Below, piece by piece: positions 8,627-18,276 of a DNA stretch of 64,000 nt. Each line of letters opens with the position of its first letter. Positions within the stretch are counted from its first letter, which is position 1. The DNA is from an alpha proteobacterium MED-G09 (lineage in GTDB: Bacteria > Pseudomonadota > Alphaproteobacteria > MED-G09), in NCBI GenBank assembly GCA_905182015.1, contig CAJIZT010000006.1:186001-250000 (forward strand), given 5' to 3'. A model generated the notes under the pieces. That model was not told where the DNA came from, made no database searches, and was given only the letters and a program-made list of their open reading frames with translations. A program made the position numbers and the translations under genes.

Positions 8627-9406
8627 TTATTTTATTGATTCAAAGCCATAGTTTTTTATTATTTTTTGAGCTTCTTCGGAGCTCAACCATTCCAGGAATC
8701 CAAAATCATTATCGTCGTTATTTCTTTTTATTTTAGCGGCCCAATACGTTGGCTTTTCGTAATAAAACTTTTCTTCATCAATATAAGAAATAATTTTAAC
8801 TTTTGAAGAGGTGAATACATCCGAAAAATAAGAAATTCCTAACAGAGCCTCTTCCTGCGAGATAAATTTTAAGTTTGATCGAGATGAGGACGTGAAAACT
8901 AGTTTTTCTTTTAGTAAGCCCCATAGATTCATGGATTTTAATGCTTGTTTTGAATATATTCCTAGAGGAACGGTCGAGGGGTGAGGTATAGGAAACATTG
9001 ATGAGGATAGATTCTCTTTCAAGTCTTTGCTAAAGCTATCTGAATTTATATCAATAAATAAACCTTGATTAATTCCAGTAATGAACACTAATGAGTTCTT
9101 TGCAATAATTGTAGTAGATTTATTATAAATTAAATTTCTATCATTCATCCAGGCCAACCAGTCTTCGTTAGCGCTTATAATAATATCTGACATCTGACCA
9201 TTATTAATCTGCCTTGCAATCAGTGATGTTGGACCTGTTATAATCCTCGCCTTAACTTTACTCTCCTTACTCCATTCCGCTATTAATGACTTGCTAACAT
9301 TATAAAGACTTGAGGCAACGGACACATACAATACATCGTCTTTTGCGAAAGGTTTTGAGATAATACTTATAGAAAAAATAGCAAATATTATAATATTCTT
9401 AATCAT
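8627..9406 (-). CDS. modA: Molybdate-binding periplasmic protein
   Basis: Binds molybdate (or tungstate) outside the inner membrane and delivers it to ModBC. A signal peptide (FAIFSISIISKPFAK) is followed by LYVSVASSLYNV, the oxyanion-binding start of ModA, then GPTSLIARQINNGQMSDIII, matching the family's second ligand loop. Length (259 residues) is normal. It follows the GNAT gene without a gap and precedes modB by 12 bp. No Mo-cofactor genes or molybdoenzymes appear in the window. Confidence 0.93.
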   Translation of the reverse strand: MIKNIIIFAIFSISIISKPFAKDDVLYVSVASSLYNVSKSLIAEWSKESKVKARIITGPTSLIARQINNGQMSDIIISANEDWLAWMNDRNLIYNKSTTIIAKNSLVFITGINQGLFIDINSDSFSKDLKENLSSSMFPIPHPSTVPLGIYSKQALKSMNLWGLLKEKLVFTSSSRSNLKFISQEEALLGISYFSDVFTSSKVKIISYIDEEKFYYEKPTYWAAKIKRNNDDNDFGFLEWLSSEEAQKIIKNYGFESIK

Positions 9407-9931
9407 TTAATTAACCGAGTAAATTATATCTTTCTTTTCTTTAGAGAAAACTTTAAATCCGTATTGTTTATAAAATGGCAATGCTCTTGAGTGATCTAAC
9501 GAATTTGTTTGTAAAACAATTTTTTTTATTCCTAACTCATGTGCTCTAGAAATTACAGCATCCATAAGCTTTACACCTAATCCTTTTCCTATGAAATTTT
9601 CAATTAAACCAAAATGAACGATTCTCAATTCCCCATTCCTTATATAATCCTTTCTGTAATCAATTTCAAAAAATCCTATGCTTTGATTATTGTTTTTCAT
9701 TAAATGAATCTCAACCTGACTGTCTAAAATTATTTCTTCTAATTTTTTATTATCCATCTGTATTCTTCCAAGCCATTTGTATTTAACTCCTACCTCTTTA
9801 TAGAGATCTTTATATTCATTCAATTGAATCATTTTATGATGTAAAATTTTAAAATAATTATCGCATTTGGAAATTTTTTTTATTTCCCCTTTGTATACAA
9901 GCCAAATAATATTTATTGATTGTGTTTTCAT
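9407..9931 (-). CDS. GNAT family N-acetyltransferase
   Basis: A 174-residue acyl-CoA-dependent transferase. The C-terminal half carries the GNAT acetyl-CoA-binding loop ENFIGKGLGVKLMDAVISRA, then a late strand-helix LDHSRALPFYKQYGFKVF seen in many GNAT proteins. The substrate is not predictable. The middle (VHFGLIENF) resembles small-molecule or antibiotic acetyltransferases. It is the first gene of the minus-strand modABC-oppA set, directly abutting modA, so it may be co-transcribed with metal uptake without sharing its function. Confidence 0.85.
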   Translation of the reverse strand: MKTQSINIIWLVYKGEIKKISKCDNYFKILHHKMIQLNEYKDLYKEVGVKYKWLGRIQMDNKKLEEIILDSQVEIHLMKNNNQSIGFFEIDYRKDYIRNGELRIVHFGLIENFIGKGLGVKLMDAVISRAHELGIKKIVLQTNSLDHSRALPFYKQYGFKVFSKEKKDIIYSVN

Positions 9932-10013
9932 AATATTAGTTAGTGTGATTTAAGTTTAATATATAACATTTATTATCTTTTTAAATCATTATACGAAAAA
10001 TGGAGAATTCTTT

Positions 10014-10385
10014 TTGACTTTTATTTATGTAGGCTTAGGGGGTTTTATTGGAGCGGTGGGCCGTCATACAATTAATTTATTTTTTCTTAATTTTTTTGGC
10101 CTTTCTGCGCCTTTTTCAACTATGTTTGTAAATGTTTTAGGCTCTTTTGCGATGGGAGGCTTATTTTATTTTACATCAAATAATGTCTCGGATTTTTATA
10201 AGTTATTCTTTATGACTGGTATTTTAGGTGGTTTTACTACTTTTTCTGCATTCTCACTTGATTCAATTCAAATGCTTTTTAATAAAGATTTTTTAAATTT
10301 TATAATTTATATTTCTATTTCAGTTTCACTATCAGTGTTTTTTCTATACCTAGGGTTTTCTTTCGCAAGGTCATTTAGCCTATGA
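10014..10385 (+). CDS. crcB: Fluoride exporter CrcB/Fluc
   Basis: Small dual-topology fluoride channel that lowers cytoplasmic fluoride. Its 123 residues form four hydrophobic helices with the family motifs GGFIGAVGRH, NVLGSFAMGGL and GGFTTFSAFSLD. The start codon is TTG at 10014 with GGAGAA about 8 bp upstream. It overlaps the following pseudouridine synthase by 4 bp. I looked for a fluoride riboswitch in the 82 bp upstream spacer and saw none. Confidence 0.95.
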   Translation: MTFIYVGLGGFIGAVGRHTINLFFLNFFGLSAPFSTMFVNVLGSFAMGGLFYFTSNNVSDFYKLFFMTGILGGFTTFSAFSLDSIQMLFNKDFLNFIIYISISVSLSVFFLYLGFSFARSFSL

Positions 10386-11314
10386 AGAGCTTTAATGATT
10401 ATACTGTAGAGGAAGAGTTTTCAGACACTAGGTTTGACCGTTGGGTCGACCATTTTTTTTCTAAAATTTCGCATAATAATTTAGAGAAGTTATTGAGAAA
10501 GGGTGTTATTAGAGTAAACGGTGTAAAGGTTAAATCAAGCTTTAGATTAAGCGAAGGGGACACCATTAATATTTTGTCTTCTTTAGGGAATCTATCAAGT
10601 AATTCAAATGCAGAAGATTTGATACCTGGATCAGAGGAATTTATTAAGAAGATAACAATTCATCAAAATAATGAAGTTTTGATTTTAAACAAACCTTTTG
10701 GTTTGGCAGTTCAGGGTGGAACAGGAATTAAAAAGCATATTGACGGTTATCTGAGGTCAGCTTTTTTTGATTCAAATATAACACCAAGGTTGGTTCATAG
10801 ATTAGACAAGGAGACAACCGGCTTACTTGTTGTTGCATTAACACGAAAAACAGCTATTTATTTAGCGAATCTATTTCAAAAGAGAAAAGTTAATAAAACG
10901 TATTGGGCGATTACAGATGGTCATCCAAGTCATGATAATGGTGAGATTGATCATGATGTAAGTGTTGGGGATAAAAAAAATCAATTAAATTCTTTAACAA
11001 AATATAGTAAAATACTAAGTTTGACGGATAAATTATGTTGGCTATCTTTTAGGCCTGTTACAGGAAGAACACATCAAATTCGTCAACATGCATCAATTTC
11101 AGGCTTTCCAATTGTAGGGGATAATAAATATGGAACCCACTCTAAAGAAAGCTTATTATTTAAAAAACTACACCTTCATAGTCAAAGTGTTGACTTTATG
11201 GGTGTTAATGGAGACATATTAAAGTTTGAAGCTCCTTTACCTAAGCATATGGTTGAAACATGGGCTAAATATGATTTGCCGCTAAATCCAGGTAGTGAGG
11301 TTTTTAAAAGTTAA
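10382..11314 (+). CDS. rluC: RluA-family rRNA pseudouridine synthase (RluC-like)
   Basis: Converts uridines in rRNA to pseudouridine. An N-terminal S4 RNA-binding domain (LEKLLRKGVIRVNGVKVKSS) precedes the catalytic domain, whose RLVHRLDKETTGLLVVA holds the catalytic Asp; GRTHQIRQH and the closing ELHFP-like LHLHSQSVDF region follow. The 310 residues fit RluC/RluD. The position between crcB and propionyl-CoA carboxylase is typical of Alphaproteobacteria and favours RluC, but RluD cannot be excluded without a phylogeny. Confidence 0.9.
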   Translation: MKSFNDYTVEEEFSDTRFDRWVDHFFSKISHNNLEKLLRKGVIRVNGVKVKSSFRLSEGDTINILSSLGNLSSNSNAEDLIPGSEEFIKKITIHQNNEVLILNKPFGLAVQGGTGIKKHIDGYLRSAFFDSNITPRLVHRLDKETTGLLVVALTRKTAIYLANLFQKRKVNKTYWAITDGHPSHDNGEIDHDVSVGDKKNQLNSLTKYSKILSLTDKLCWLSFRPVTGRTHQIRQHASISGFPIVGDNKYGTHSKESLLFKKLHLHSQSVDFMGVNGDILKFEAPLPKHMVETWAKYDLPLNPGSEVFKS

Positions 11315-11330
11315 GGTTCAGTGAGGTTTT

Positions 11331-12863
11331 ATGGATGATATAATTAAAGAGCTTGAAAGCAGAAGAGCTAATGCAAAGCTTGGCGGCGGTCAGAAAAGAA
11401 TTGACTCACAGCATTCAAAAGGAAAATTAACTGCGAGGGAGAGAATCCAGCTACTCTTGGACGAAGGATCGTTTGAGGAATATGATATGTTTGTTCAGCA
11501 TGATTCTCATGAGTTTGGTATGCAGGATCAAAAAATTCCTGGCGACGGTGTTGTGATTGGGTCGGGATTGATAAATAATCGAACCGTCTTTGTTTACGTT
11601 AAGGATTTTACTGTTTTTGGAGGCTCACTATCATTAGCACATTCTAAAAAAATAAATAAAATTCAAGATATGGCCTTAAAAAATAATGCTCCTTTGATCG
11701 GAGTTTTAGATGCTGGTGGAGCGCGAATACAAGAGGGTATTGATTCTTTGGGGGGCTATGCAGAAGTTTTTCAAAGAAATGTTCTTGCATCTGGCGTGAT
11801 ACCTCAAATTTCAATCATAATGGGTCCTTGCGCTGGAGGTGATGTTTATTCCCCAGCACTAACTGATTTCGTGTTTATGGTTAGGGATACTTCTTACATG
11901 TTTGTGACAGGACCCGATGTTGTTAAAACAGTAACAAATGAAGAAGTCACAGCTGAGCAGTTGGGCGGCGCCGAAGTGCATACAACTATTTCTTCTGTTG
12001 CAGATGGTGCCTATGATAATGACTTGGAGATGATGGAGCAAATGAGGGAGTTAATAAGTTTTTTACCTTCTAGCAATGTAGACCAGCCTCCTATTAAATT
12101 AAGCTTCGATCCAATTAATCGAGTAGAGGAAAGTCTCGATACGCTTGTTCCTGATAATTCTAATTCCCCTTATGATATTAAGGAGTTAATTTTAAAGGTT
12201 GTCGATGAGGGTAATTTTTTTGAAATACAAGAAAAGTTTGCTCCAAATATTGTTACTGGTTTTGCAAGGTTTGATGGATATACAGCTGGAATAGTTGGAA
12301 ATCAACCCCTTCATCTGGCCGGTGTTTTGGATTCAGATGCAAGCAGAAAAGCCGCTAGATTTGTTAGATTCTGTGATGCATTTTCTATACCTTTAGTTAC
12401 ATTGGTTGACGTCCCAGGTTTTTTACCAGGTACAGATCAAGAGTATGGAGGTCTAATTAAGAATGGGGCCAAGCTTTTATATGCTTACGCTGAAGCAACG
12501 GTTCCAAAGGTCACAATTATCACGCGTAAAGCCTATGGCGGAGCTTACTGTGTTATGGCGCCCAAGCATTTAAGAGGCGATATTAACTACGCTTGGCCAA
12601 GTGCTGAAATTGCTGTTATGGGAGCTAAAGGCGCAGTGGAGATTATATATAGAAACGATATTGGCGATGAAACTAAAATCAAAAAATATACAGAGGCTTA
12701 TGAGGATAGATTCTTGAATCCTTTTGTGGCTGCAGAAAGAGGTTATGTGGATGATGTTGTTATGCCTCGTAATTCTAGATCAAGAATCGGTAAAGCCCTT
12801 AAGATGCTTAGAAATAAAAAACTTTCAAACCCATGGAAAAAACACGATAACCTACCTTTATGA
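11331..12863 (+). CDS. pccB: Propionyl-CoA carboxylase beta (carboxyltransferase) subunit
   Basis: Transfers carboxyl from biotin to propionyl-CoA, giving methylmalonyl-CoA. The 510 residues hold the two crotonase-like halves of acyl-CoA carboxyltransferases: [20 protein letters not shown] and [16 protein letters not shown] in the first, [16 protein letters not shown] and [20 protein letters not shown] in the second. The last stretch is typical of PCC rather than of acetyl-CoA or methylcrotonyl-CoA carboxylases. pccA follows after 7 bp, and methylmalonyl-CoA mutase genes lie 20 kb downstream. Confidence 0.95.
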   Translation: MDDIIKELESRRANAKLGGGQKRIDSQHSKGKLTARERIQLLLDEGSFEEYDMFVQHDSHEFGMQDQKIPGDGVVIGSGLINNRTVFVYVKDFTVFGGSLSLAHSKKINKIQDMALKNNAPLIGVLDAGGARIQEGIDSLGGYAEVFQRNVLASGVIPQISIIMGPCAGGDVYSPALTDFVFMVRDTSYMFVTGPDVVKTVTNEEVTAEQLGGAEVHTTISSVADGAYDNDLEMMEQMRELISFLPSSNVDQPPIKLSFDPINRVEESLDTLVPDNSNSPYDIKELILKVVDEGNFFEIQEKFAPNIVTGFARFDGYTAGIVGNQPLHLAGVLDSDASRKAARFVRFCDAFSIPLVTLVDVPGFLPGTDQEYGGLIKNGAKLLYAYAEATVPKVTIITRKAYGGAYCVMAPKHLRGDINYAWPSAEIAVMGAKGAVEIIYRNDIGDETKIKKYTEAYEDRFLNPFVAAERGYVDDVVMPRNSRSRIGKALKMLRNKKLSNPWKKHDNLPL

Positions 12864-12870
12864 GAAGTAA

Positions 12871-14838
12871 ATGTTTAAAAAGATTTTAATTGCAAATCGA
12901 GGCGAGATAGCCTGTAGAATTATATCTACATGTAAGAAATTATCAATCCCAACTGTAGCGGTTTATTCAGATGCTGATAAGCGATCTCTTCATGTTAGTT
13001 TAGCTGATGAGTCAGTTAATATCGGACCCGCTCCATCAATTGATTCATATCTATCAATCGATAAGATAATCGATGCTTGTAAACAAGTAGGAGCTGATGC
13101 AGTTCATCCCGGCTATGGTTTTTTATCCGAGAATCATATTTTTATGAATCGACTTGAAAAAGAAGATATTACATTCATTGGCCCCTCAGAAGAACCAATA
13201 AGAGTAATGGGAGACAAGATAGAATCTAAGATTTTTGCTATTGATGCTGGAGTAAATACTGTTCCAGGGCATCAAGGGGTTGTCAAAAGTGTTGAAGATG
13301 CTCTCCTTATAGCAAAGAAAGTTGGTTTCCCTGTTATGATTAAGGCCTCTGCGGGAGGAGGCGGGAAAGGTATGAGAATTGCCAATGATGAAAATGATGT
13401 CCCTGACGCCTTTACCTCTTCCATTAATGAGGCAAAATCAAGTTTTGGTGATGATAGGATATTTATTGAAAAATTTATAACGAAACCAAGGCATATTGAA
13501 ATACAAATTCTCGCAGATAGTCATGGAAATGTAGTACATTTAGGTGAGCGCGAATGCTCAATCCAGAGAAGAAATCAAAAGATAATTGAAGAATCACCAA
13601 GTCCTTTTGTTGACGACCGCTTAAGAGGTAAAATGGGCGAACAAGCTGTTCTACTAGCAAAAAAAGTTGGCTACACAAGCGCTGGCACTGTTGAATTCAT
13701 TGTTGACGAAAAAAGAAATTTTTATTTTCTTGAGATGAATACTAGACTCCAAGTAGAGCATCCTGTTACGGAATTAGTTACGGGTTTTGATCTGGTTGAA
13801 GAGATGATCAAAATTGCAGCAGGTGAAAAACTTAATGTTACTCAAGACGATATCAAATTTAAAGGCTGGGCAATTGAATCAAGAATCTATGCTGAAGATC
13901 CTGAGAGAAATTTTATGCCTTCCACGGGAAGATTAATAAGATACAAACCACCTAAGGGTATGAGTAATATTAGAAATGATACTGGGGTTTATGAAGGTGG
14001 TGAAATTTCAATGTTCTACGACCCAATGATATCTAAACTATGTTCTTACGCAGATACAAGGTTAGAGGCATGTAGGCTTATGCAGAATGCATTAAATAAC
14101 TTCGAAATTTCTGGTATTAAAAATAACCTTAATCTTCTGGCATCTATAGTTAAGAGTAAGAAGTTTTTAGATGGTGATATAAATACTGGATTTATCGCCG
14201 AGGAATATCCGAATGGATTTTCTTCAGAAATTAAGAGTAGGGAGGATTCATTAATGTTTTCTCTAGTTGCCATTTTTGCCGATATAAAAAATAATAATAG
14301 CAACAACAATAACAACCTTAAGCTTAATGAGAGATCTTTAGTAGCCTCTGTAGGTAATAATATTTTTGAATTCAAGGTTTATAATGCAATAAAAAATACA
14401 ATTATTGAGCATGACGGGAGAGTTATTTCCCTGGAGTCAGACTGGAACCCTGGAGACAGGTCAATAAAAATAAAAATTGATGAAGATATTGTCACTCTTC
14501 AGATTCAATCAGGCGTTAAGGGTTATAAAGTAAGTGGATTTGGGCTTTCTGGAACTGTTAAAATAAGAAGTGAAATTGCCCAAGAGCTCTCTGCTTATAT
14601 GATAAAGAAAGTTGTCACAAAAAATACAAAAATTATTAAATGTCCAATGCCTGGCCTAGTTATTTCTATTGATATAGAGCAAGGCCAAATTATAGAAGAT
14701 GGCGATAAGCTCTGCACAATTGAGGCAATGAAGATGGAAAACATAATTAGATCAGAGGTTGCTGGGGTAATTAAAAAAATACACTGCAAAGAGGGCGAGA
14801 GTTTATCAACAGATCAAATTATGATTGAATTTGAGTAA
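12871..14838 (+). CDS. pccA: Propionyl-CoA carboxylase alpha (biotin) subunit
   Basis: Biotin carboxylase plus biotin carrier. The N-terminal ATP-grasp unit starts KILIANRGEIACRII and contains ASAGGGGKGMRI and EMNTRLQVEHPVTE. A middle region (about 470-560) serves as the interaction domain, and the C-terminal biotinyl domain carries IEAMKMENII with the acceptor Lys near residue 621. An Asn-rich run (NNNSNNNNN) around residue 475 marks the linker. The last 20 bp overlap the 3' end of lipB on the opposite strand. Confidence 0.96.
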   Translation: MFKKILIANRGEIACRIISTCKKLSIPTVAVYSDADKRSLHVSLADESVNIGPAPSIDSYLSIDKIIDACKQVGADAVHPGYGFLSENHIFMNRLEKEDITFIGPSEEPIRVMGDKIESKIFAIDAGVNTVPGHQGVVKSVEDALLIAKKVGFPVMIKASAGGGGKGMRIANDENDVPDAFTSSINEAKSSFGDDRIFIEKFITKPRHIEIQILADSHGNVVHLGERECSIQRRNQKIIEESPSPFVDDRLRGKMGEQAVLLAKKVGYTSAGTVEFIVDEKRNFYFLEMNTRLQVEHPVTELVTGFDLVEEMIKIAAGEKLNVTQDDIKFKGWAIESRIYAEDPERNFMPSTGRLIRYKPPKGMSNIRNDTGVYEGGEISMFYDPMISKLCSYADTRLEACRLMQNALNNFEISGIKNNLNLLASIVKSKKFLDGDINTGFIAEEYPNGFSSEIKSREDSLMFSLVAIFADIKNNNSNNNNNLKLNERSLVASVGNNIFEFKVYNAIKNTIIEHDGRVISLESDWNPGDRSIKIKIDEDIVTLQIQSGVKGYKVSGFGLSGTVKIRSEIAQELSAYMIKKVVTKNTKIIKCPMPGLVISIDIEQGQIIEDGDKLCTIEAMKMENIIRSEVAGVIKKIHCKEGESLSTDQIMIEFE

Positions 14839-15496
14839 TACTTGTATTTAGATGAAAGTTACTTTTAAAATTTTTTAAAAGAATTTTATCTATATCTTTT
14901 GTTGATAGGGTTACCCCTAACTTTTTTAAACTTGTTGTTCCTTTGTCTTTGTTTCCACAAGATACAATACCTTTAAAGTGCTTAAGATTTGGACTGATGT
15001 TTAGGCTTACCCCGTGAAATGTTATTCCTTTTCTAACCCTCAATCCAATTGATGCTATTTTTTCTTCACTATAGCTTGTCTTGTTATTGTTTACCCAAAC
15101 ACCAACATTTTCCTTTATTAAGAAAGAATCAATCCCCAGATCTTTTAATGTATCTGTAATCCACTTTTCTAGAGTGGAAACAAATGTTCTTATATCGTAA
15201 CCTCTCTCTCTAATGTTTAACATTACGTAAACAATCCTTTGCCCTGGTCCGTGATATGTGTATTCCCCACCCCTAGAGGCATTAAAGACGGGAAAAGTAT
15301 CTTTCTTTAGAAGGTCTGAATCATTAGCACTTGTACCAGCAGTATAAATAGGTGGGTGCTCTAAAAACCAAATTAGTTCAGGTTTCTTTTTAGAGCTAAT
15401 ACTTTCAACTCTTTCTTCCATTAAAAAAATTGCGTCCTGATAGCTAACTAACTCATTTGATATTGCGTACTCTATTTCTTTTATTTTCATGACCAT
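14819..15496 (-). CDS. lipB: Octanoyl-[ACP]:protein N-octanoyltransferase
   Basis: First step of lipoate attachment: moves octanoyl from ACP to lipoyl domains. The motif RGGEYTYHGPGQRIVYVML, the lysine-containing EKIASIGLRVRKGITFHG and the catalytic-Cys stretch FKGIVSCGNKDKGTTSL are all present in 225 residues, the normal length. It is convergent with pccA and overlaps it by 20 bp, so the two messages are antisense at their 3' ends. lipA is not in the window. Confidence 0.96.
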   Translation of the reverse strand: MVMKIKEIEYAISNELVSYQDAIFLMEERVESISSKKKPELIWFLEHPPIYTAGTSANDSDLLKKDTFPVFNASRGGEYTYHGPGQRIVYVMLNIRERGYDIRTFVSTLEKWITDTLKDLGIDSFLIKENVGVWVNNNKTSYSEEKIASIGLRVRKGITFHGVSLNISPNLKHFKGIVSCGNKDKGTTSLKKLGVTLSTKDIDKILLKNFKSNFHLNTSITQIQS

Positions 15497-15592
15497 CTAT
15501 TTATTTTAAGATATATGTTTTAAAGTAAGATTCAATTTTTGTTAAATAATATATTAATTCTTTATGTATTAAATATATTGTGAATTTAAAAT

Positions 15593-15679
15593 GCGGCCGT
15601 GGCGGAACTGGTAGACGCGCAGCGTTGAGGTCGCTGTGGGGTAAAACCCGTGGAAGTTCGAGTCTTCTCGGCCGCACCA
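15593..15679 (+). tRNA. tRNA-Leu(GAG)
   Basis: An 87-base type II tRNA with encoded CCA. The acceptor GCGGCCG pairs with CGGCCGC, the anticodon stem CAGCG/CGCTG encloses TTGAGGT giving anticodon GAG, there is a long variable arm, and the T loop is TTCGAGT. It reads CUC and CUU. mgtE begins 24 bp after it. Confidence 0.96.
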
Positions 15680-15703
15680 TTAAATTTAATGTAAGAGATT
15701 CTT

Positions 15704-17080
15704 ATGAACGAAATTAAAGTTAATAATCAGAATAAATTATTCACTCCTTTTGACCCATCTTTGATCTCTCAAATCATGGATGCTCTCGACACCTCTGATA
15801 GCGCCAAGACAGTCTCACTTATGAAGGATCTATCAGCTGTAGATATTGCTGATATAATTAATCTTATACCAAGGTCAGAGGTAAAGAATTTTATTCATTT
15901 TATTGAAAATGATTTTAATCCAGAAATACTATCCGAGCTTGAAGAAACCCTTCGAGAGGAGGTTATTAATTTACTTGGCCATTCATATGTTGCTGAAGTC
16001 TTACAGAAGCTTGAAACAGATGATGCTATTCATGTAATAGAGGACCTTGAGGAGGACGATAAGAATTTAATTCTTGATAAAATTCCTAAGACAGAAAGAG
16101 ACGAGTTGCAGATATCATTAAATTATCCCGAGGATAGTGCCGGGCGTTTAATGTCATTAGATTTTGTTGCTTTAAAACCAAATATGAATGTTGGTGATGC
16201 CATAGATTTCTTAAGAACTGGTGACGATTTACCGATAGAATTTTATGAAGTTTATTTGGTTGATTTATCGTTTAAGCCTGTTGCAGCCATATCTCTATCA
16301 AATATTATTAGATCGCCCCGCGATATAGTGCTGGATGGCCTTCAGTCTCATGAGCTCGTTACTATTTCAGGTGAAATGGATAGAGAGTTAGTCGCATATC
16401 AATTTGAAAGGTTTGACTTGGTCTCCGCTCCCGTCATTAATAAGAAAGGTTGTTTGATCGGTGTTATCACTGCAGATGATGTAGTTGAAGTTTTAAAAGA
16501 TGAGGCGGGGGAGGATATTAAGCTTCTTGGTGGAGTTGGTGATGAGGATATAACCGATAATATTATTCAAGCGTCCAGAGGCCGTTTTTCTTGGCTTTTT
16601 GTTAATCTTATTACGGCGATTCTTGCATCAATGGTGATAGGTATTTTTGATGGAACAATAGAAGAAATGGTTGCTTTAGCTGTCCTGATGCCGATTGTCG
16701 CATCTATGGGAGGAAATGCAGGTACTCAAACATTAACAATTGCAGTCCGCTCATTGTCGACGAGAGACCTTATACCCTTAAATTATAAACGAATTATTAA
16801 TCGAGAAATTTTTGTAAGTTTCTTAAATGGAATTTTCTTTGCCATAATTTTAGGGACTCTAAGTGCGCTATGGTTTGGAAATATTCCGCTGGGAGTAGTT
16901 TTAGCTTTTGCAATGGTTTTAAATATGGTTGTTGCTGGATTTTCTGGTATTATAATTCCTTTAATTTTAAATAAAATAGGTGTTGATCCGGCGGTGGCAT
17001 CTAGTGTGTTTGTTACAACTGTAACAGATGTTGTTGGGTTTTTTTCATTTCTAGGCCTTGCCGCAATATTTTTGGTGTAA
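15704..17080 (+). CDS. mgtE: Magnesium transporter MgtE
   Basis: Mg2+-gated magnesium channel of the inner membrane. The 458 residues show an N-terminal MgtE_N helical bundle, a pair of CBS domains (from about DSAGRLMSLDFVAL to VSAPVINKKGCLIGVITADDVVEVL) and a C-terminal five-helix pore with LMPIVASMGGNAGTQTLTI. Cytosolic Mg2+ binding to the N and CBS domains closes the pore in the family. It lies between tRNA-Leu and DUF1489, with the latter starting 1 bp after its stop. Confidence 0.96.
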   Translation: MNEIKVNNQNKLFTPFDPSLISQIMDALDTSDSAKTVSLMKDLSAVDIADIINLIPRSEVKNFIHFIENDFNPEILSELEETLREEVINLLGHSYVAEVLQKLETDDAIHVIEDLEEDDKNLILDKIPKTERDELQISLNYPEDSAGRLMSLDFVALKPNMNVGDAIDFLRTGDDLPIEFYEVYLVDLSFKPVAAISLSNIIRSPRDIVLDGLQSHELVTISGEMDRELVAYQFERFDLVSAPVINKKGCLIGVITADDVVEVLKDEAGEDIKLLGGVGDEDITDNIIQASRGRFSWLFVNLITAILASMVIGIFDGTIEEMVALAVLMPIVASMGGNAGTQTLTIAVRSLSTRDLIPLNYKRIINREIFVSFLNGIFFAIILGTLSALWFGNIPLGVVLAFAMVLNMVVAGFSGIIIPLILNKIGVDPAVASSVFVTTVTDVVGFFSFLGLAAIFLV

Positions 17081-17081
17081 A

Positions 17082-17501
17082 TTGACATTAAATATTAAAA
17101 AATTATGTGTTGGCGCGGATTCTTTATCCGATCTTTATTACCGTCAAAAGCAAATAAGAGATAACCTTAGGTCCACTGTTCATATTACTAGAATGTTTCC
17201 TAAGAGATTTGAGGAGGTGCTTCAGGGTGGATCACTATACTGGGTTATAAAAAGTAAGCTTTGCGTTAGACAGGAAATTTTAAATATTGAAAGGTTTATT
17301 GACAGCAATGGCGTTAAGAGATGTAAAATTGAATTAAACGAAAGTTTAATGTTAACCGTTCCCCACAAGGAGAGACCTTTTCAAGGATGGCGTTATTTAG
17401 AAACAAAAGATTCCCCTCAGGATACTAGGATTTTTGATATAATTGATGATAATAGTGATCAAGAAATGGTTTCTGATTTGCATAACCTAGGGTTGGTTTA
17501 G
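17082..17501 (+). CDS. DUF1489 family protein
   Basis: Conserved alphaproteobacterial protein of unknown function. Family hallmarks are IKKLCVGADSLSDL at the start, HITRMFPKRFEEVLQGGSLYWVIK in the middle and RPFQGWRYLETKDSPQD near the end. The ORF track starts at a TTG at 17058, inside mgtE. A second TTG at 17082, 1 bp after the mgtE stop, gives an N-terminus (MTLNIKKLCVG) like that of homologues, and I chose it (139 residues). The next gene also starts with TTG, directly after this stop, which suggests translational coupling through mgtE, DUF1489 and the J-domain gene. Confidence 0.88.
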   Translation: MTLNIKKLCVGADSLSDLYYRQKQIRDNLRSTVHITRMFPKRFEEVLQGGSLYWVIKSKLCVRQEILNIERFIDSNGVKRCKIELNESLMLTVPHKERPFQGWRYLETKDSPQDTRIFDIIDDNSDQEMVSDLHNLGLV

Positions 17502-17963
17502 TTGGCGGTATTTCTTTTAGGGGTAATATTTTTAATTTTTTTAATTTCCTTTTTTAATTGGATTTTATCATCTAATAAAAAAATTTTTAAAGAAAAGGTT
17601 AGATTGGTAATTATATTTGTATCGCTTGTATTGGCTTTGATATTTTTAATATTTGGACTTTATTATTTTTCAACTTTTTTTATCTCTCTTGCTATTTGGT
17701 TTTTCAAAAGAAAGCTTTTTTTTGATTTTTTATTAGGCATCTTAAAGAGAAAAAAAGACCCGTCTATGCATGCCTTAGAGGCATATGAATTACTTGGAGT
17801 TGATAAATATGCCTCTAATTCGGATATAATTAAGAAACATAAGGAATTGATATCAAGACTGCATCCTGATAAAGGTGGTTCCTCTTACTTAAGTTCAAGA
17901 ATTAATGAAGCCAGAGATACCATAATGAAAGAAAGAGAAAATGGAGGTGAAAAAAGTGACTAA
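17502..17963 (+). CDS. Membrane-anchored J-domain protein
   Basis: A 153-residue DnaJ-type co-chaperone. Two hydrophobic segments (about residues 2-20 and 35-70) are followed by a C-terminal J domain: [20 protein letters not shown], then the DnaK-stimulating HPD in RLHPDKGG. This TM-then-J layout resembles mitochondrial Tim14 and its alphaproteobacterial relatives. The start is TTG right after the DUF1489 stop. Its end overlaps the clpS reading frame, so a DnaK co-chaperone and the ClpAP adaptor are probably expressed together. Confidence 0.85.
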   Translation: MAVFLLGVIFLIFLISFFNWILSSNKKIFKEKVRLVIIFVSLVLALIFLIFGLYYFSTFFISLAIWFFKRKLFFDFLLGILKRKKDPSMHALEAYELLGVDKYASNSDIIKKHKELISRLHPDKGGSSYLSSRINEARDTIMKERENGGEKSD

Positions 17964-18276
17964 AAATGATAAATTTAACGACAGTGATTCATCTCTAAAA
18001 ACTCAAATTAAAAATAAAGTAAAAAAACCCTCTTTGTATAAAGTTCTTATTCTAAATGATGACTATACTCCGATGGAATTTGTTATTTACCTTTTAAAAA
18101 ATTTTTTTAACAAAAGTAATGAAGAGGCAACAAAAGTAATGCTTCATGTTCATCAAAATGGTATAGGTGTTTGTGGAGTTTTTTCTTATGAAATCGCTGA
18201 AACAAAAGTTATTCAAGTTCTCGATACTTCAAGAAAAAATAATCACCCTTTGCAATGTACGATGGAGAAAGCATAA
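17956..18276 (+). CDS. clpS: ATP-dependent Clp protease adaptor ClpS
   Basis: N-recognin that delivers proteins with Leu, Phe, Tyr or Trp N-termini to ClpAP. The fold is recognisable from [39 protein letters not shown] and [10 protein letters not shown]. The ORF track begins at ATG 17941, but that ATG overlaps a strong GGAGGTG Shine-Dalgarno 8 bp before GTG 17956, so GTG is the better start (106 residues). clpA follows immediately, the standard pairing. Bpt, encoded at 62 kb, makes Leu N-termini that this protein would read. Confidence 0.93.
   Translation: MTKNDKFNDSDSSLKTQIKNKVKKPSLYKVLILNDDYTPMEFVIYLLKNFFNKSNEEATKVMLHVHQNGIGVCGVFSYEIAETKVIQVLDTSRKNNHPLQCTMEKA

Noticed and set aside
9932-10013. 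Fluoride riboswitch before crcB
   Set aside because: The 82 bp spacer is almost all A/T and does not show the conserved pseudoknot-forming fluoride aptamer.
14280-14320. Asn-codon run in pccA as a microsatellite or frameshift site
   Set aside because: It lies in the linker before the interaction domain and the frame is intact on both sides; a low-complexity linker explains it.
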